A DNA stretch of 64,000 nt. It comes from Lepas anatifera. Its lineage: Eukaryota > Arthropoda > Thecostraca > Lepadidae. Numbering within the stretch: the stretch's first letter is position 1; each line of letters begins with the position of its first letter. The notes under the pieces were generated by a model. The model was given only the letters and a program-made list of their open reading frames with translations. It was not told where the DNA came from and made no database searches. The translations under genes and the position numbers were made by a program. Below are positions 1 to 9,298 of the stretch, piece by piece. The DNA is taken from the NCBI GenBank assembly GCA_034440635.1, contig JAOTON010001574.1, positions 872,501 through 936,500 of the forward strand, given 5' to 3'.

Positions 1-71
1 CGACCGTCGCCCTGTCTTGTCATCTGCCGTCGCTGGAGGCGATTTCTCTCACTGGCGACCTCCGGCCTCAG

Positions 72-299
72 GAGCGCGTGTCCATCTACAAGCAACACCA
101 CAAGTTCATCATCGGCAAGGGAGGCGCCAACATCCGCAAGATTCGCGACGAGACCAACACGCGCATCGATCTGCCGGACGAGTCCTCCGACTCCAGCGAG
201 ATCGTCATCACCGGCAAGAAGGAGGACGTCCTCCAGGCCCGCGACCGCATTCAGAAGATTCAGAACGAGCTGGACAACATCGTCCAGAAAGAGATTTCG
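72..299 (+). CDS. HDLBP: Vigilin exon A: complete KH repeat
   Basis: Starts after an AG at 70-71 and ends at a GTGGGT donor, phase 0. It encodes one KH domain with the GxxG loop in FIIGKGGANIRKIRDE, then a basic helix ending in KEIS. The reading frame stays open leftwards to base 3, so the acceptor at 71 is inferred from the family's exon boundary and the pyrimidine-rich run before it. Confidence 0.9.
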
Positions 300-617
300 G
301 TGGGTCTGGGGTGGGTGGAGGTGCTTTGTCTAGTCCTGTGGCGTTATAAAGTGAAGGTGGCTTGTTTAGCGAAGTGAGAATTTCGACATTATTCACATCG
401 TTCTGTCGTTCTTTTAGGATCACTTATCGATGTAAGTAGTTTTGCTCTTACTGTGTGTCAGAGCTAACTAACCCTATTTTTCTTGAGACCGAGAATGCGA
501 AAGCGGTCATGGCGATGAACGACCTTTTTTAATAACTTTATGTGATTCATGTCGGCTCGACTGACGACGCTCATCTCGCTGTTCGTTGTGTGAATGCGCG
601 CTGGTGCGGCGCCGCAG

Positions 618-737
618 GTGCCGGCCAAGTTCCACAACAGCATCATCGGCCCGGCCGGCCGCCTCATCCAGAGCATCATGGAGGAGTGTGGCGGCGTGCA
701 GATCAAGTTCCCGGCGGCCGAGGCCAAGTCCGACAAG
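618..737 (+). CDS. HDLBP: Vigilin exon B: first half of a KH repeat
   Basis: The acceptor is GCCGCAG and the donor GTGAGA; the exon is 40 codons, phase 0 to 0. It carries the KH core with SIIGPAGRLIQSIMEECGG. The Met-Glu-Glu-Cys-Gly-Gly run is strongly conserved in vigilins. The rest of this KH fold comes from exon C. Confidence 0.93.
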
Positions 738-1159
738 GTGAGACCCCGCGCCGCGGCGGCAGGCAGGGTTCTCTGTAAGGCGCAGGCAGCGCAGTGGAGG
801 GTGAGCCAGGCAGGCCGCAGTTTTACCTGACTGTGTAGCTGGGCGTCCTGCATGTGGTTCTGGAGGGTGCGAGCTCTTAGTGAGCTCGCCACCAGCGCTT
901 TCCTCCGGTGAGTCCGGTAACTACGGATTCTAATCGGACTATGTTGGTGCCATTACGCGTGCTTTAACTGCCAGCGGCGTCGTGGGGGCGTGGTAGCTTT
1001 GAACGCCAACTTCCTATTGCCAGCGAACAATGGAGACTGGAGGGTAATTCGTAGTAGACATCTGTTAGAAAGAGCGGCCTCACCTCCGGGAGTGGTGTAA
1101 AGCCGATGGTGGTGGGCAGGACTGGCCAGGGGTGACGGCGTGGCCTGGTGTACCTACAG

Positions 1160-1292
1160 GTGACGATCCGCGGACCGAAGGAAGACGTGGACAAGGCGGA
1201 ACAGATCCTCACCGACCTGGCCAACGAGAAGACTCTGAACGGACACACCGTCGACGTCACGGCCAAGCACGAGCACCACCGCTTCCTGATCG
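1160..1292 (+). CDS. HDLBP: Vigilin exon C: end of one KH repeat, start of the next
   Basis: Acceptor TACCTACAG; donor GTCAGT at 1293; 133 nt, ends in phase 1. It starts with VTIRGPKEDVDKAE, the last strand and helix of a KH domain, and ends inside the next GxxG loop (HHRFLIG). The donor lies at the very edge of a tandem-repeat block. Confidence 0.93.
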
Positions 1293-1299
1293 GTCAGTG

Positions 1300-1800
1300 C
1301 CCCGTCCGTCTAAACACTGAGACTCTGAGTCCCCTGTCTGTGTCCACACTGGGGCCCTGAGTCTCCGTCTGTCTCAACACTGAGACCCTGAGTCCCTGTC
1401 TCACACCAGCCCATCTGAGTGCCCCGTCTGTCTGCACACTGAGACCCTGAGTCCTCTGTCTGTCTCAACACAGACCCTGGGTCCCCTGTCTGTCTCAACA
1501 CTGAGACCCTGGGTCCCCTGTCTGTCTCAACACTGAGACCCTGGGTCCCCTGTCTGTCTCAACACAGACCCTAAGTCCCCTGTCTGTCTCAACACTAGAC
1601 CCTGGGTGCCCGTCTGTCTACACTGAGACCTGGTCCCCTGTGTCTAGACCCTGGGTCCCCTGTCTGTCTCAACACGGAGACCCTGGGTCCCCTGTCTGTC
1701 TCAACACAGACCCTGGGTCCCCGTCTGTTTGAACAATCAGACCCTGAGTCCCCCGTCGGTCTGCACACTGAGCTGTGTCTCAACACTAAGACACAGCTTA
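1300..1800 (+). repeat. Minisatellite starting at the vigilin exon C donor
   Basis: About 14 imperfect units of 31-36 bp built on CACTGAGACCCTGGGTCCCC plus TGTCTGTCTCAA. The bases right after the donor (GTCAGTGCCCCGTCCGTCT) match a later unit starting GAGTGCCCCGTCTGTCT, so the array appears to begin at the splice site itself. Confidence 0.9.
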
Positions 1801-2216
1801 GTGTCGGCTCTCACTTATTGCCCTGCGCTTTAGGTGTTTACGATACGGAAATGCTTATGCTGTAATGCGGTGGTTGCCTTTCTTGGAGGTGGCAATCTGT
1901 AAGAGTGCTGTGAATGTTTTGCGCTTTGGTGTAATGGTCATGCAATTTTTTTAGGTACGTTAATGCCACTTTCTCGTGGGTTGACACTTATTAGGCCAGT
2001 TTTGGCCAAACTATGTTTTGATCCACCCTGCCGAGAATAAGACGTTCCTGTGACATTCATTTTCAGCAGGACACATTTCTGGATAAATTCTGATCAGAAA
2101 ATAGAACGCGTCTGTCGGAATGGGCACGGAAATTATTGTCTCACTGTTCGCCTATGTTCGTGCCCGTGCTTCTCATAAACCAACACGTAAAAAGCGATCT
2201 CTGACACTCCCCTCAG

Positions 2217-2596
2217 GCAAGAACGGCTCTAAGATCGAGGCTCTTCGCCTGGAGACGGGAACCCGGATCGTCTTCCCCTCCGAGAACGACCGCGACTGTG
2301 AAACCATCACCATCATGGGCAAAAAGGAGAACGTGGAGCGCGCCAAACAGCAGCTGGAGAAACTGATCCGTGACCTTGACCTCACGGTCACCGCCGAGAT
2401 GGAGGTCGATCCCAAGCACCACCGCCACTTCGTGGCGCGTCGGGCGGAAGTGCTGCGTGAGATTAAGGCGCAGTACGGCGGCGTGGACGTCAGCTTCCCG
2501 CGCTCCGGCTCCGACTCGCACACGGTCACCCTGAAGGGCGCCAAGGAGTGCGTGGACGCCGCCCGCGCCCGCATCCAGGAGATCGTCGACGGACTG
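2217..2596 (+). CDS. HDLBP: Vigilin exon D: KH repeat plus a degenerate KH repeat
   Basis: Acceptor CCCCTCAG, donor GTGGGT; two bases complete a codon, then 126 codons, ending in phase 0. The first KH continues the GKNGSKIEAL loop from exon C. The second has HHRHFVARRAEVLREI, where the GxxG loop is replaced by ARRA. This KH lacks a classic loop in other vigilins too, so it is probably a structural rather than RNA-gripping repeat. Confidence 0.94.
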
Positions 2597-2906
2597 GTGG
2601 GTAGTACACAGTACAGCGGTGGCTGTGTGGCTGTGTGCTGGTCATGTGGCTTGGTTTAACCCTGCAGTATAGTGATTCAGTTAATCATGGTGTTGACTCT
2701 AGCATTCTCGGAAGGCAACGTGTGTGCTAAGGCGAGAGCGAGTTTAGTTCCAAGTGATTCCAGATCCTTCACCATGATGACTGTACCAGTTGACGACTCG
2801 GTTGCGTGTCAGAACAAGCTCCGTGTGAAGCAAAACGGTTTCTGTGTCTTGTCACCCAATTTCACGAATATCACAGTCTGATTCTGGCCGACACGCAATA
2901 GCTTCG

Positions 2907-3147
2907 TACAGCCCGTTCCTCTCACTTCTCTAACGACCCTGTCCCCTCCGCTGAGGTACAGCCCGTTTCTCTCACTTCTCTAACGATTCCGTCCCTCCGC
3001 TGACCGTTCCTCTCACTCCTCTAACGACCCCGTCCCCTCCTCTCACTTCTCTAACGATTCCGTCCCTCCGTGACCGTTCCTCTCCTCCTCTAACGACCGT
3101 CCCTCTCCTCTCACTTCTCTAACGACTCTGTCCCCTCCGCTGAGCAG
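2907..3147 (+). repeat. Pyrimidine-rich tandem repeat ending in the vigilin exon E acceptor
   Basis: About five to six imperfect units of 35-50 bp with the core CTCACTTCTCTAACGA, followed by a CCCTCCGCTGA block. The last unit ends GCTGAGCAG, which is the exon E acceptor; the first unit ends GCTGAGGTACAG, an acceptor look-alike. Confidence 0.85.
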
Positions 3148-3582
3148 GAGTCGGCCGTGACGATGGAGGTGGAGATCCCGCAGAAGCACCACGGTACCGT
3201 CATGGGCGCCCGCGGCTCGCGCGTGCAGCACATCACGCAGACGCACCAGGTGCAGATCAAGTTCCCAGAGCGCGCTCCCCCTGGCGGCATGATGCACCAG
3301 CAGGAGAACGGCGAGGCTGAGGGAGAGGAGGCGGGCCCGCGCCGCTGTGACCTGATCCGGATCACTGGGCCGGCTCCGGCCTGCGAGGCGGCCAAGGCGG
3401 CGCTGCTGGCGCTGGTGCCGGTTACCATCGAGGTGGAGGTGCCGTTCGACTACCACCGCTTCATCATCGGCCAGAAGGGCAAGGGCGTGCGGGAGATGAT
3501 GACCACCTTCGATGTAAACATATCGATTCCGCCAGCTGAGGAGCAGAGTAACATCATTCGCATCACCGGCATGCCCAGCAAG
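3148..3582 (+). CDS. HDLBP: Vigilin exon E: two KH repeats with acidic insert
   Basis: 145 codons, phase 0 to 0, from a GCTGAGCAG acceptor to a GTGAGA donor. The first KH carries TVMGARGSRVQHI and is split by a Met/Gln/Glu-rich insert of about 30 residues (HQQENGEAEGEE), the place where vigilins of other animals also carry an acidic insert. The second KH carries FIIGQKGKGVREM. The acceptor is the last unit of a tandem repeat (2907-3147). Confidence 0.94.
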
Positions 3583-3860
3583 GTGAGATGTAGGGGCTCG
3601 GTAAACCTGGTGGAGGGCTTTGACTCAACGGATCTGGGTTGCTGTCTTATTACTGCGCCACGCGCATTAATCATTGTTGGATGCTTAAAAACTCAGTACT
3701 GTGCATTTGGTTTAGAAAACTTTGTTAGTATACCAAATATGTAGGTATTGCGAATGGGGAGTTTCAATCTATTCCCGAATTCATATACCCTTTCTCCTCC
3801 CCTCTTCCCGGTTCATAGATTTGCCACTCGTCACACCATTTGTCCTTGTATTTCACTCTC

Positions 3861-4030
3861 CTGCTGCTCAGCTCGATAACGCCCGTGAGAGGTGGATGGC
3901 GTGGCTCCTTCGCCTCTTGTATTCCTCATTTTCACTGAATGGGGTTTGCGGAGGGGCGGATGGCGCGGTCCCCTCGCTCCCTGTCACTTCTCATCCTCAG
4001 CTGGCTAGCGTGGACGAGGATCTGATGTCG
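3861..4030 (+). repeat. Two decayed copies of the vigilin exon F acceptor and first codons
   Basis: After CTGCTGCTCAG, the 33 bases from 3872 match the start of exon F (4143) at 25 positions by eye. After CATCCTCAG, the 30 bases from 4001 match it at 20, including GAGGATCTGATG. Both copies sit behind a CAG, like the true exon. They lose coding similarity after about 15 codons. Confidence 0.6.
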
Positions 4031-4142
4031 TGTTCCTTCCCTCCATCCCTCTCCATCCCCACGACGGCCGTGAACTATTGCCGGTACGCTGCTAGCTGCA
4101 GGTGCGTTGTTTTTACCCTGTTGACTGCGGCCCCTCCTGCAG

Positions 4143-4338
4143 CTGGACGACGCCCGCGAGGGTCTGATGGCGCGGGTGCAGGAGCTGGACGCCGAGAAGG
4201 CGGACCGCGAGCTGCGCTCCTTCACCCTCACAATGAGCGTCAACCCCGACTACCACCCCAAGATCATCGGGCGCAAGGGCGCCGTCATCTCCAAGATCAG
4301 GATCGACCACGACGTCAACGTCCAGTTCCCGCTCAGAG
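4143..4338 (+). CDS. HDLBP: Vigilin exon F: linker helix and start of a KH repeat
   Basis: Acceptor CCTCCTGCAG, donor GTGAGG, 196 nt ending in phase 1. It encodes the helix LDDAREGLMARVQELDAEK and then a KH start with KIIGRKGAVISKIR. Two decayed partial copies of its acceptor and first codons lie just upstream (3872 and 4001). Confidence 0.94.
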
Positions 4339-4890
4339 GTGAGGGTGCTGACCGCGCTGGGAGATTATGGGAGATGCGCGCCTGCGGGCGGAAGTAGCAG
4401 CTCCGCTGGATAACCTGGGTGGCATAGAAACAAAAGCACGAGGCTTAGAAAGAATAACAACAAATCACATTACCGGGCGGATTAGCATGTGAAAATCATG
4501 TTTTGATTACAGCGTCATCTCATTCGTTTCTTATTGTGTGTAGACGTACCATTCAGAACATGATCATGAAATTGTTTTCACGCAACGTGGAGAGTGAGGC
4601 CTAAATCCTTTAAGAGGTCAAAACCAACCTCCTATTCTCCAATGCTCAGAATTCGCTGTCATGCGTCGATAAGGTCAAGTTTTAACAAGTACATACACCG
4701 CAGTTTCTCCGGGATCTGTCCCCTCCTATCTATCAAATGAAAAACAAACCTGTCTACCCCTCGATTCGAATTTCAGCTGAGCCAAAATAGCATGCTGGTG
4801 AGACCGAACAAATCTGAAAAAGGTACCTTTTTCACTTCAGAGTTCGAATTTCCCGCCATTGAACGATACTGTACCCTGTGACTGCCGCAG

Positions 4891-5084
4891 ACTCTGAGGA
4901 GCCGGACATCATCACTATCACCGGGTACGAGGAGCGGGCGCGCGCTGCCGAGGAGGCCATCCGCCAGATCGTGGGCGACCTGGACAGCCTCTCCAAGGAG
5001 GAGGTGCGCATCGACCCTAGGGTGCACGCCCGCATCATCGGCGGCCGCGGCAAGAACATCCGCGCCATCATGACCGAGTACAAG
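4891..5084 (+). CDS. HDLBP: Vigilin exon G: end of one KH repeat, start of the last
   Basis: Acceptor ACTGCCGCAG, donor GTGGGT; 2 nt plus 64 codons. It completes the previous KH (IITITGYEERARAAEEAI) and opens the final KH with RIIGGRGKNIRAIM. Phase joins exon F (phase 1) without a frame change. Confidence 0.94.
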
Positions 5085-6106
5085 GTGGGTCGCCGGGGAG
5101 GTCGCCGCGGCTAGGAGGTCACGTGACGGGAAATCAGCGATACCTGTGGAAACGAGCAGCAGTTGCTGGGTACTGGTCTTACCGGTGGGGAAGCAAGAAC
5201 AGGCTTTCGTATGGCTTCACATTTGTTCCTGTATTATTTTTTTCATATGATCATTCCCAACAGGCACGTTTCGCAGTAAGAGGGGGCATTGGCGTCCTTG
5301 TTTGTGACGCCTGTTTGTACTGTTCAGGAACATTATTGCCTCCAAATGACTTTACAGGTAGGTAGGGTGCTCCTAGTTTGGCCACGCCATAGACGAGGAT
5401 TGTTAAGGTTTGATGAACGCAGCTAGCCAGCATAGTTTTTACGTAAGGACATGTCTTCACGTGCAAACTCAATATGCTTGCCTTCTGTTTGAAAAAAAAA
5501 ACATTCGCGCAGAGCTGATAACGTTAAATGATATGCAACTCAGCTCTATAACCCCTCCCAACAATCCCCTCAACCTCACCCCTACAGATGTATATTAATG
5601 AAAACCTTCAGTCAGCAGATATTGGGCCAAGCATGGTGCGAACGAACCTCGAGCCTGGGATTATCGAGTCCGCTTCTCTCTGCTGGTAGACCTTTGCGCG
5701 TTTGTCGTTTGCTCTTGCTTGTTTTGTAACCTGGTACCTCTGACCGCGTCGGTACCTGAGGCGGGAGGTCTGACTGTTTCGCTGAGTGTAGCAGCGCCGA
5801 CCTGAAGCTGACTCCTGCGGACGGACGTACCGAACGTTCTCACACCCACCCCGAACTCAGCGTCCACCCTGACTTCCAACAAAGATGCGATTCTCGCGCA
5901 GAGAAGATTTCAAGCGAAAATAAACAATTTTGCTCTTGTTCGGGCAAACGGAAAGCACCGAACAGGATCTGGCAAAAACCTTGTTTCTCACCGGCAAAGG
6001 GCTGTTGTTGGGTGGGATAGCCGCATAGTTATGTCTTGTGTTGCAAGATGGGCACAGGATCCCGCGGAACGATCAGATCGAATTCATTAACAAATGACAC
6101 TTCCAG

Positions 6107-6321
6107 GTGGATATCCGGTTCCCACGGACCGAGGACGCTGAGCCGGACCTGGTGGTGGTGACCGGGCCCGAGGACCTGGTGTACGAGTGTGTGGAGCACC
6201 TGCGCAATCTGGAGGAGGAGTTTATGCAGGACGTGGTGGAGCGCGAGGAGATGGCCGAACACGTGCGCCGCCCGCGCGACCACGGCGGCTACAACGGCGA
6301 CTCGGCTCCCTCGTCCGAGAG
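6107..6321 (+). CDS. HDLBP: Vigilin exon H: end of the last KH repeat and linker
   Basis: Acceptor CACTTCCAG, donor GTGGGA, 215 nt ending in phase 2. It completes KH14 (VDIRFPRTEDAEPDLVVVTG) and the acidic helix LRNLEEEFMQDVVERE that closes the KH array, then enters a Gly/Arg/Ser-rich linker. Confidence 0.93.
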
Positions 6322-7224
6322 GTGGGACCACGGGGCTGGGTGCAGAGGCCTGGCTGCTGATGGTAATGCAGTAGAGAAACCAGCCGGTCGTTAACCACAG
6401 TAAAATGTTTGGGCATTTGTGTGCTGTGAGGTCTAAAGAACGCAATCGTTGCGCCGTTGCTTGGACCACGGTTCCTAAAGATACGGTTCGGACATGCAGC
6501 CAGCTGACTGCCTGATTTGGCAGCACGTTGGGATATGGTAGTATTTTGAAGGGTTTTGTTCAGAAACTTTGATTTTGTAGCATAAGGTAAAATGCAGCGT
6601 TTTGATTGGGTAATTGAAACGTTTGAAACAGAATTCTGAAGGAATTAGCATGAGTTCATCGTGGATTTTCTTGTTATAAAAGCGCTTTAGAGACTAAAAC
6701 TGCACCCGAAGATAGCCTGATCAATTTTACATACCAAAATAAAAATATACCCTTAGCACCACTTACATTTTCCCACTGGCCCGTGCCCCAAACCCTGCAA
6801 ACAGTCCCATTGGAATTACATGTTAAATTTTTCTGCCAAAAACTGTTAGAACCGAAATGGAACCTTCAAACCCCGAATTTTGAAGTATTGCCGTTGGACA
6901 ACGCATCGGGGTGAGGGGCGATATCATGAAGTGAGGATGACTACACTTGGTTAGTGCCCTTAGGTGGTTCACATATCTAGAAGGCAAAACAAAATTAGAA
7001 CCGGCACCAGTCTGCATGTAGTTTATTCTTCAACTTAGGGTTTTTGGAATGAATGGTCTAATTTCTCCGTAACAGTGAGAAGTAGTGTTAGACCCCAAAA
7101 AATAGCCGATGTAACCCAGGGAATCAGTTCATTGTTTACGTACACAACGCATGTTCCAAGCAGTTATCCTATCCCTCCATATACATAACTGTGCAGTTCG
7201 GCCCAACTTGTGCCTGTTACCCCT

Positions 7225-7499
7225 CGGGTGCAGCTGGTGTCTGACGCCTCCCTCGGTGTCACTCGTGTCTGACGCTCATCCGTCTCACTTTTGTCTGATC
7301 TCTTCCCCCGTCTCCCATATCAGGCGCCTCCGCCCGTGTCTTATGTCTGACCCCTCCCCTCTGCCCGTGTTTCTCATGTCTGACCCATCTGCACGTGTCT
7401 CTCATGTCTGACCCCTCTGCACGTGTCCTGTCTGACCCCTCTTCCCGTGTCTGTCTGACCCCTCGGTCCGTCTGTGACGCCGCCGTCCCTCCGGCGCAG
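7225..7499 (+). repeat. Tandem repeat ending in the vigilin exon I acceptor
   Basis: About nine imperfect units of 24-35 bp with the core GTGTCTCTCATGTCTGACCC. The unit spacing shortens towards the acceptor and the last unit runs directly into CCCTCCGGCGCAG. Confidence 0.8.
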
Positions 7500-7650
7500 G
7501 TCCGGGTTCGTGGTGAGCGGCGCGCCGTGGCAGCAGCAGGCTGCCCCGTCGCGTGGCGCCGCCGCTCCCAACATGGCCAGCGCCGAGGAGTTCCCCAGCT
7601 TCGGCGACTCAGGGCCGTCGGCGGCGCCGGCCTGGGGCCCGCGCCGTTAG
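7500..7650 (+). CDS. HDLBP: Vigilin exon I: C-terminal tail and stop
   Basis: One base completes an Arg codon, then 49 codons and TAG at 7648-7650. The tail SGFVVSGAPW begins as in other vigilins, and EEFPSFG plus AWGPRR at the end are the family's closing motifs. The acceptor CCGGCGCAG terminates a pyrimidine-rich tandem repeat (7225-7499). Confidence 0.94.
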
Positions 7651-8470
7651 ACGCCGCCGCCACCGGAGGGAGGAGAGAGCTGCTGCCGCCGCCACTGCCG
7701 CTCGGCGGACGGCCACGCCGAATGGAGCGAGCGAAACCACAAGTGTCTTCCGTGTAGCGTCGTAGCGCGGGGCGGCGGCCGGCGCGGCCGGCGCCGCAGC
7801 GGCGCTCGGCGCCCACCTCGCCGCCCGCCGCCTCCGCCGTCAGCCGCCGCAGCCGTTTTGAAACGATTCCAGTTTATTTAGGGTCTCGGCGCCGTGGCAT
7901 GGTTGTTTTTAACCGGTGCATATCGAGTGCACTTTTTGTTGATATTTTAGGGGGCCATGGTATATTTAGTGCGACTGTTCGTCCGCGACAATATCGAAAC
8001 CGTTTGTGTGCCGCTCCCTATGCACGGATGTGATTTTGACTTTGAATCGCTATTTTGTACAAAGCGCTGTGTGTACAACACAAGTCATAATAGCATTCTA
8101 GCAGCCGCATGGTGCGACGGTGTCTAGCTGACGACGTACACGCATATATTCTGTTACATCTATAATGGTGAAAGTATACGATCTACGACTATAAAATTGT
8201 AAAATATACACGGTTTGACCGGTTGAGATCGCGAAGACGGGAGGCGCCCGCGCGCGCTGACTGTCGCACTGTACGCGGGGGTGGCTGTTGACGCTGCAGC
8301 AGGATCCGCCGGGGGCCGGCCGGCCGCCCCGCCCGCACGGTTCTCTTCCGCAAGAAAGCCTTATGCCACTATTTTGTATTTATCTAGTTTTGTGGTGTAC
8401 GACTTGAAAAATCACAGGTGTGTGTGGTGGTGCATGATACCTGTAAAATAAAAATAGTAAAACGGGGACT
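7651..8470 (+). other. HDLBP: Vigilin 3' UTR
   Basis: Follows the TAG stop without another recognisable exon. It starts GC-rich and Arg/Ala-codon-like (7651-7860), which gives spurious open frames, then turns AT-rich with several TGTA-containing stretches. The end is placed just after the AATAAA at 8447-8452. Confidence 0.7.
8447..8452 (+). terminator. Polyadenylation signal AATAAA of vigilin
   Basis: A canonical AATAAA lies about 800 bp downstream of the vigilin stop, followed by T/G-rich sequence (8476-8484). No earlier AATAAA was noticed in the UTR. Confidence 0.65.
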
Positions 8471-8570
8471 CCGCGTTCGTTTTGAAACACACCAGATCAG
8501 TGCTCAATATAATGAGAAAAGCACATTCAGCCTGATTTAAAATACGCCCACGGCTGATGGCCCGTGAACC

Positions 8571-8576
8571 TTTATT
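8571..8576 (-). terminator. Candidate polyadenylation signal of the minus-strand membrane protein gene
   Basis: TTTATT on the plus strand reads AATAAA on the minus strand, about 520 bp past the inferred TGA at 9098. It places the 3' ends of this gene and of vigilin about 120 bp apart in tail-to-tail arrangement. Confidence 0.4.
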
Positions 8577-9097
8577 TCAATACAAGTATTCGGATTTCCG
8601 CACGGGACGCTGTTCCTGATAATCATGGTGCAATTGGACGGATGGGTATAAGGCCAGGTCACAGTGGAATAACAACCGCATAACACTCGAATGCCCACGA
8701 TATTAGATATCTCCAGTATGGCATCAAAGACCAAAAAAACAAACACAGCACCAAAGGCCAAAAAAGAACGCGGCATCAAAGGCCAACAACGCGGCATCAA
8801 AGGTCAAAAACAGCAACAGAGACATCAAGGAAAAACTACAACAGAACACATCAAAGGGAAAAACTACAACAGAACACAGTATCAAAAGGAAAAGCAGTAA
8901 CAGAACGAGATCAGTTGGCTACGAAATGTCAACCAGGACACCAAGAGAAGAAAATGGTCCTAAAATAAGAGCCATGAATGACATTACCCATTTCATTCCG
9001 CCGCCGCCGCCAGCAGCATTCCGGACCGAAGGGGGAGAAGGATGCAGAGCAACAGCAGGCGCAACAGCAGCAGCAGGCTCAGCACGCTGATACTTCA
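8577..9097 (-). other. Probable 3' UTR of the minus-strand gene
   Basis: Lies between the inferred stop and the minus-strand AATAAA. It contains a GCN/CAG trinucleotide-rich patch (8998-9140) that creates open frames on both strands. A plus-strand Lys/Gln-rich open frame (8691-8900) comes from A-rich degenerate repeats and is not considered a gene. Confidence 0.35.
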
Positions 9098-9298
9098 TCA
9101 GAAGTCTGGGGGAGGCTGCTGCAGCTGCTCCCATAGGCAATAGGCGACTGCTGCTGCCCCAACCGCTGCAGTCCCCGCCACCTCCACCGTCCGTCCCCGA
9201 GGATGTTCAGTCCCAACAGTGTACAGTCCCAGGGTGTCCAAACCCCACAATATAATAATAAAAATCGGCAAAAAATCCAACTTCCTATAAGGCAAATA
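9098..9298 (-). CDS. Candidate exon 4: hydrophobic C terminus and stop
   Basis: Begins after CTTCCTTCCTAG in phase 0, 66 codons plus TGA. It holds one strongly hydrophobic run (LDFLPIFIIILWGLD) and a second Ala/Val-rich run (GTAAVGAAAVAYCLW), both able to be membrane segments, and ends in Pro-Pro-Pro-Asp-Phe. It could be a chance open frame, since no homologue is known to me. Confidence 0.4.
   Translation of the reverse strand, partial: YLPYRKLDFLPIFIIILWGLDTLGLYTVGTEHPRGRTVEVAGTAAVGAAAVAYCLWEQLQQPPPDF

Larger units (their letters stand above)
72..7650 (+). other. HDLBP: Vigilin gene (HDLBP/Dp1 family), 3' part, nine exons
   Basis: Vigilin is a multi-KH RNA-binding protein of the cytoplasm and ER-bound polysomes, with about 14 tandem KH domains in the family. 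The window holds exons at 72-299, 618-737, 1160-1292, 2217-2596, 3148-3582, 4143-4338, 4891-5084, 6107-6321 and 7500-7650. All junctions are AG/GT and every phase matches the next exon, so the joined frame is open to a TAG at 7648-7650. Eight KH repeats are visible. The tail has the family signature: a glutamate pair followed by FPSFG, then a tryptophan-Gly-Pro-basic end. The 5' exons (about six KH domains plus the N terminus) lie left of the window. Identification rests on matching the order of KH repeats and the C-terminal tail to the known family; I regard it as near certain. Confidence 0.95.
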
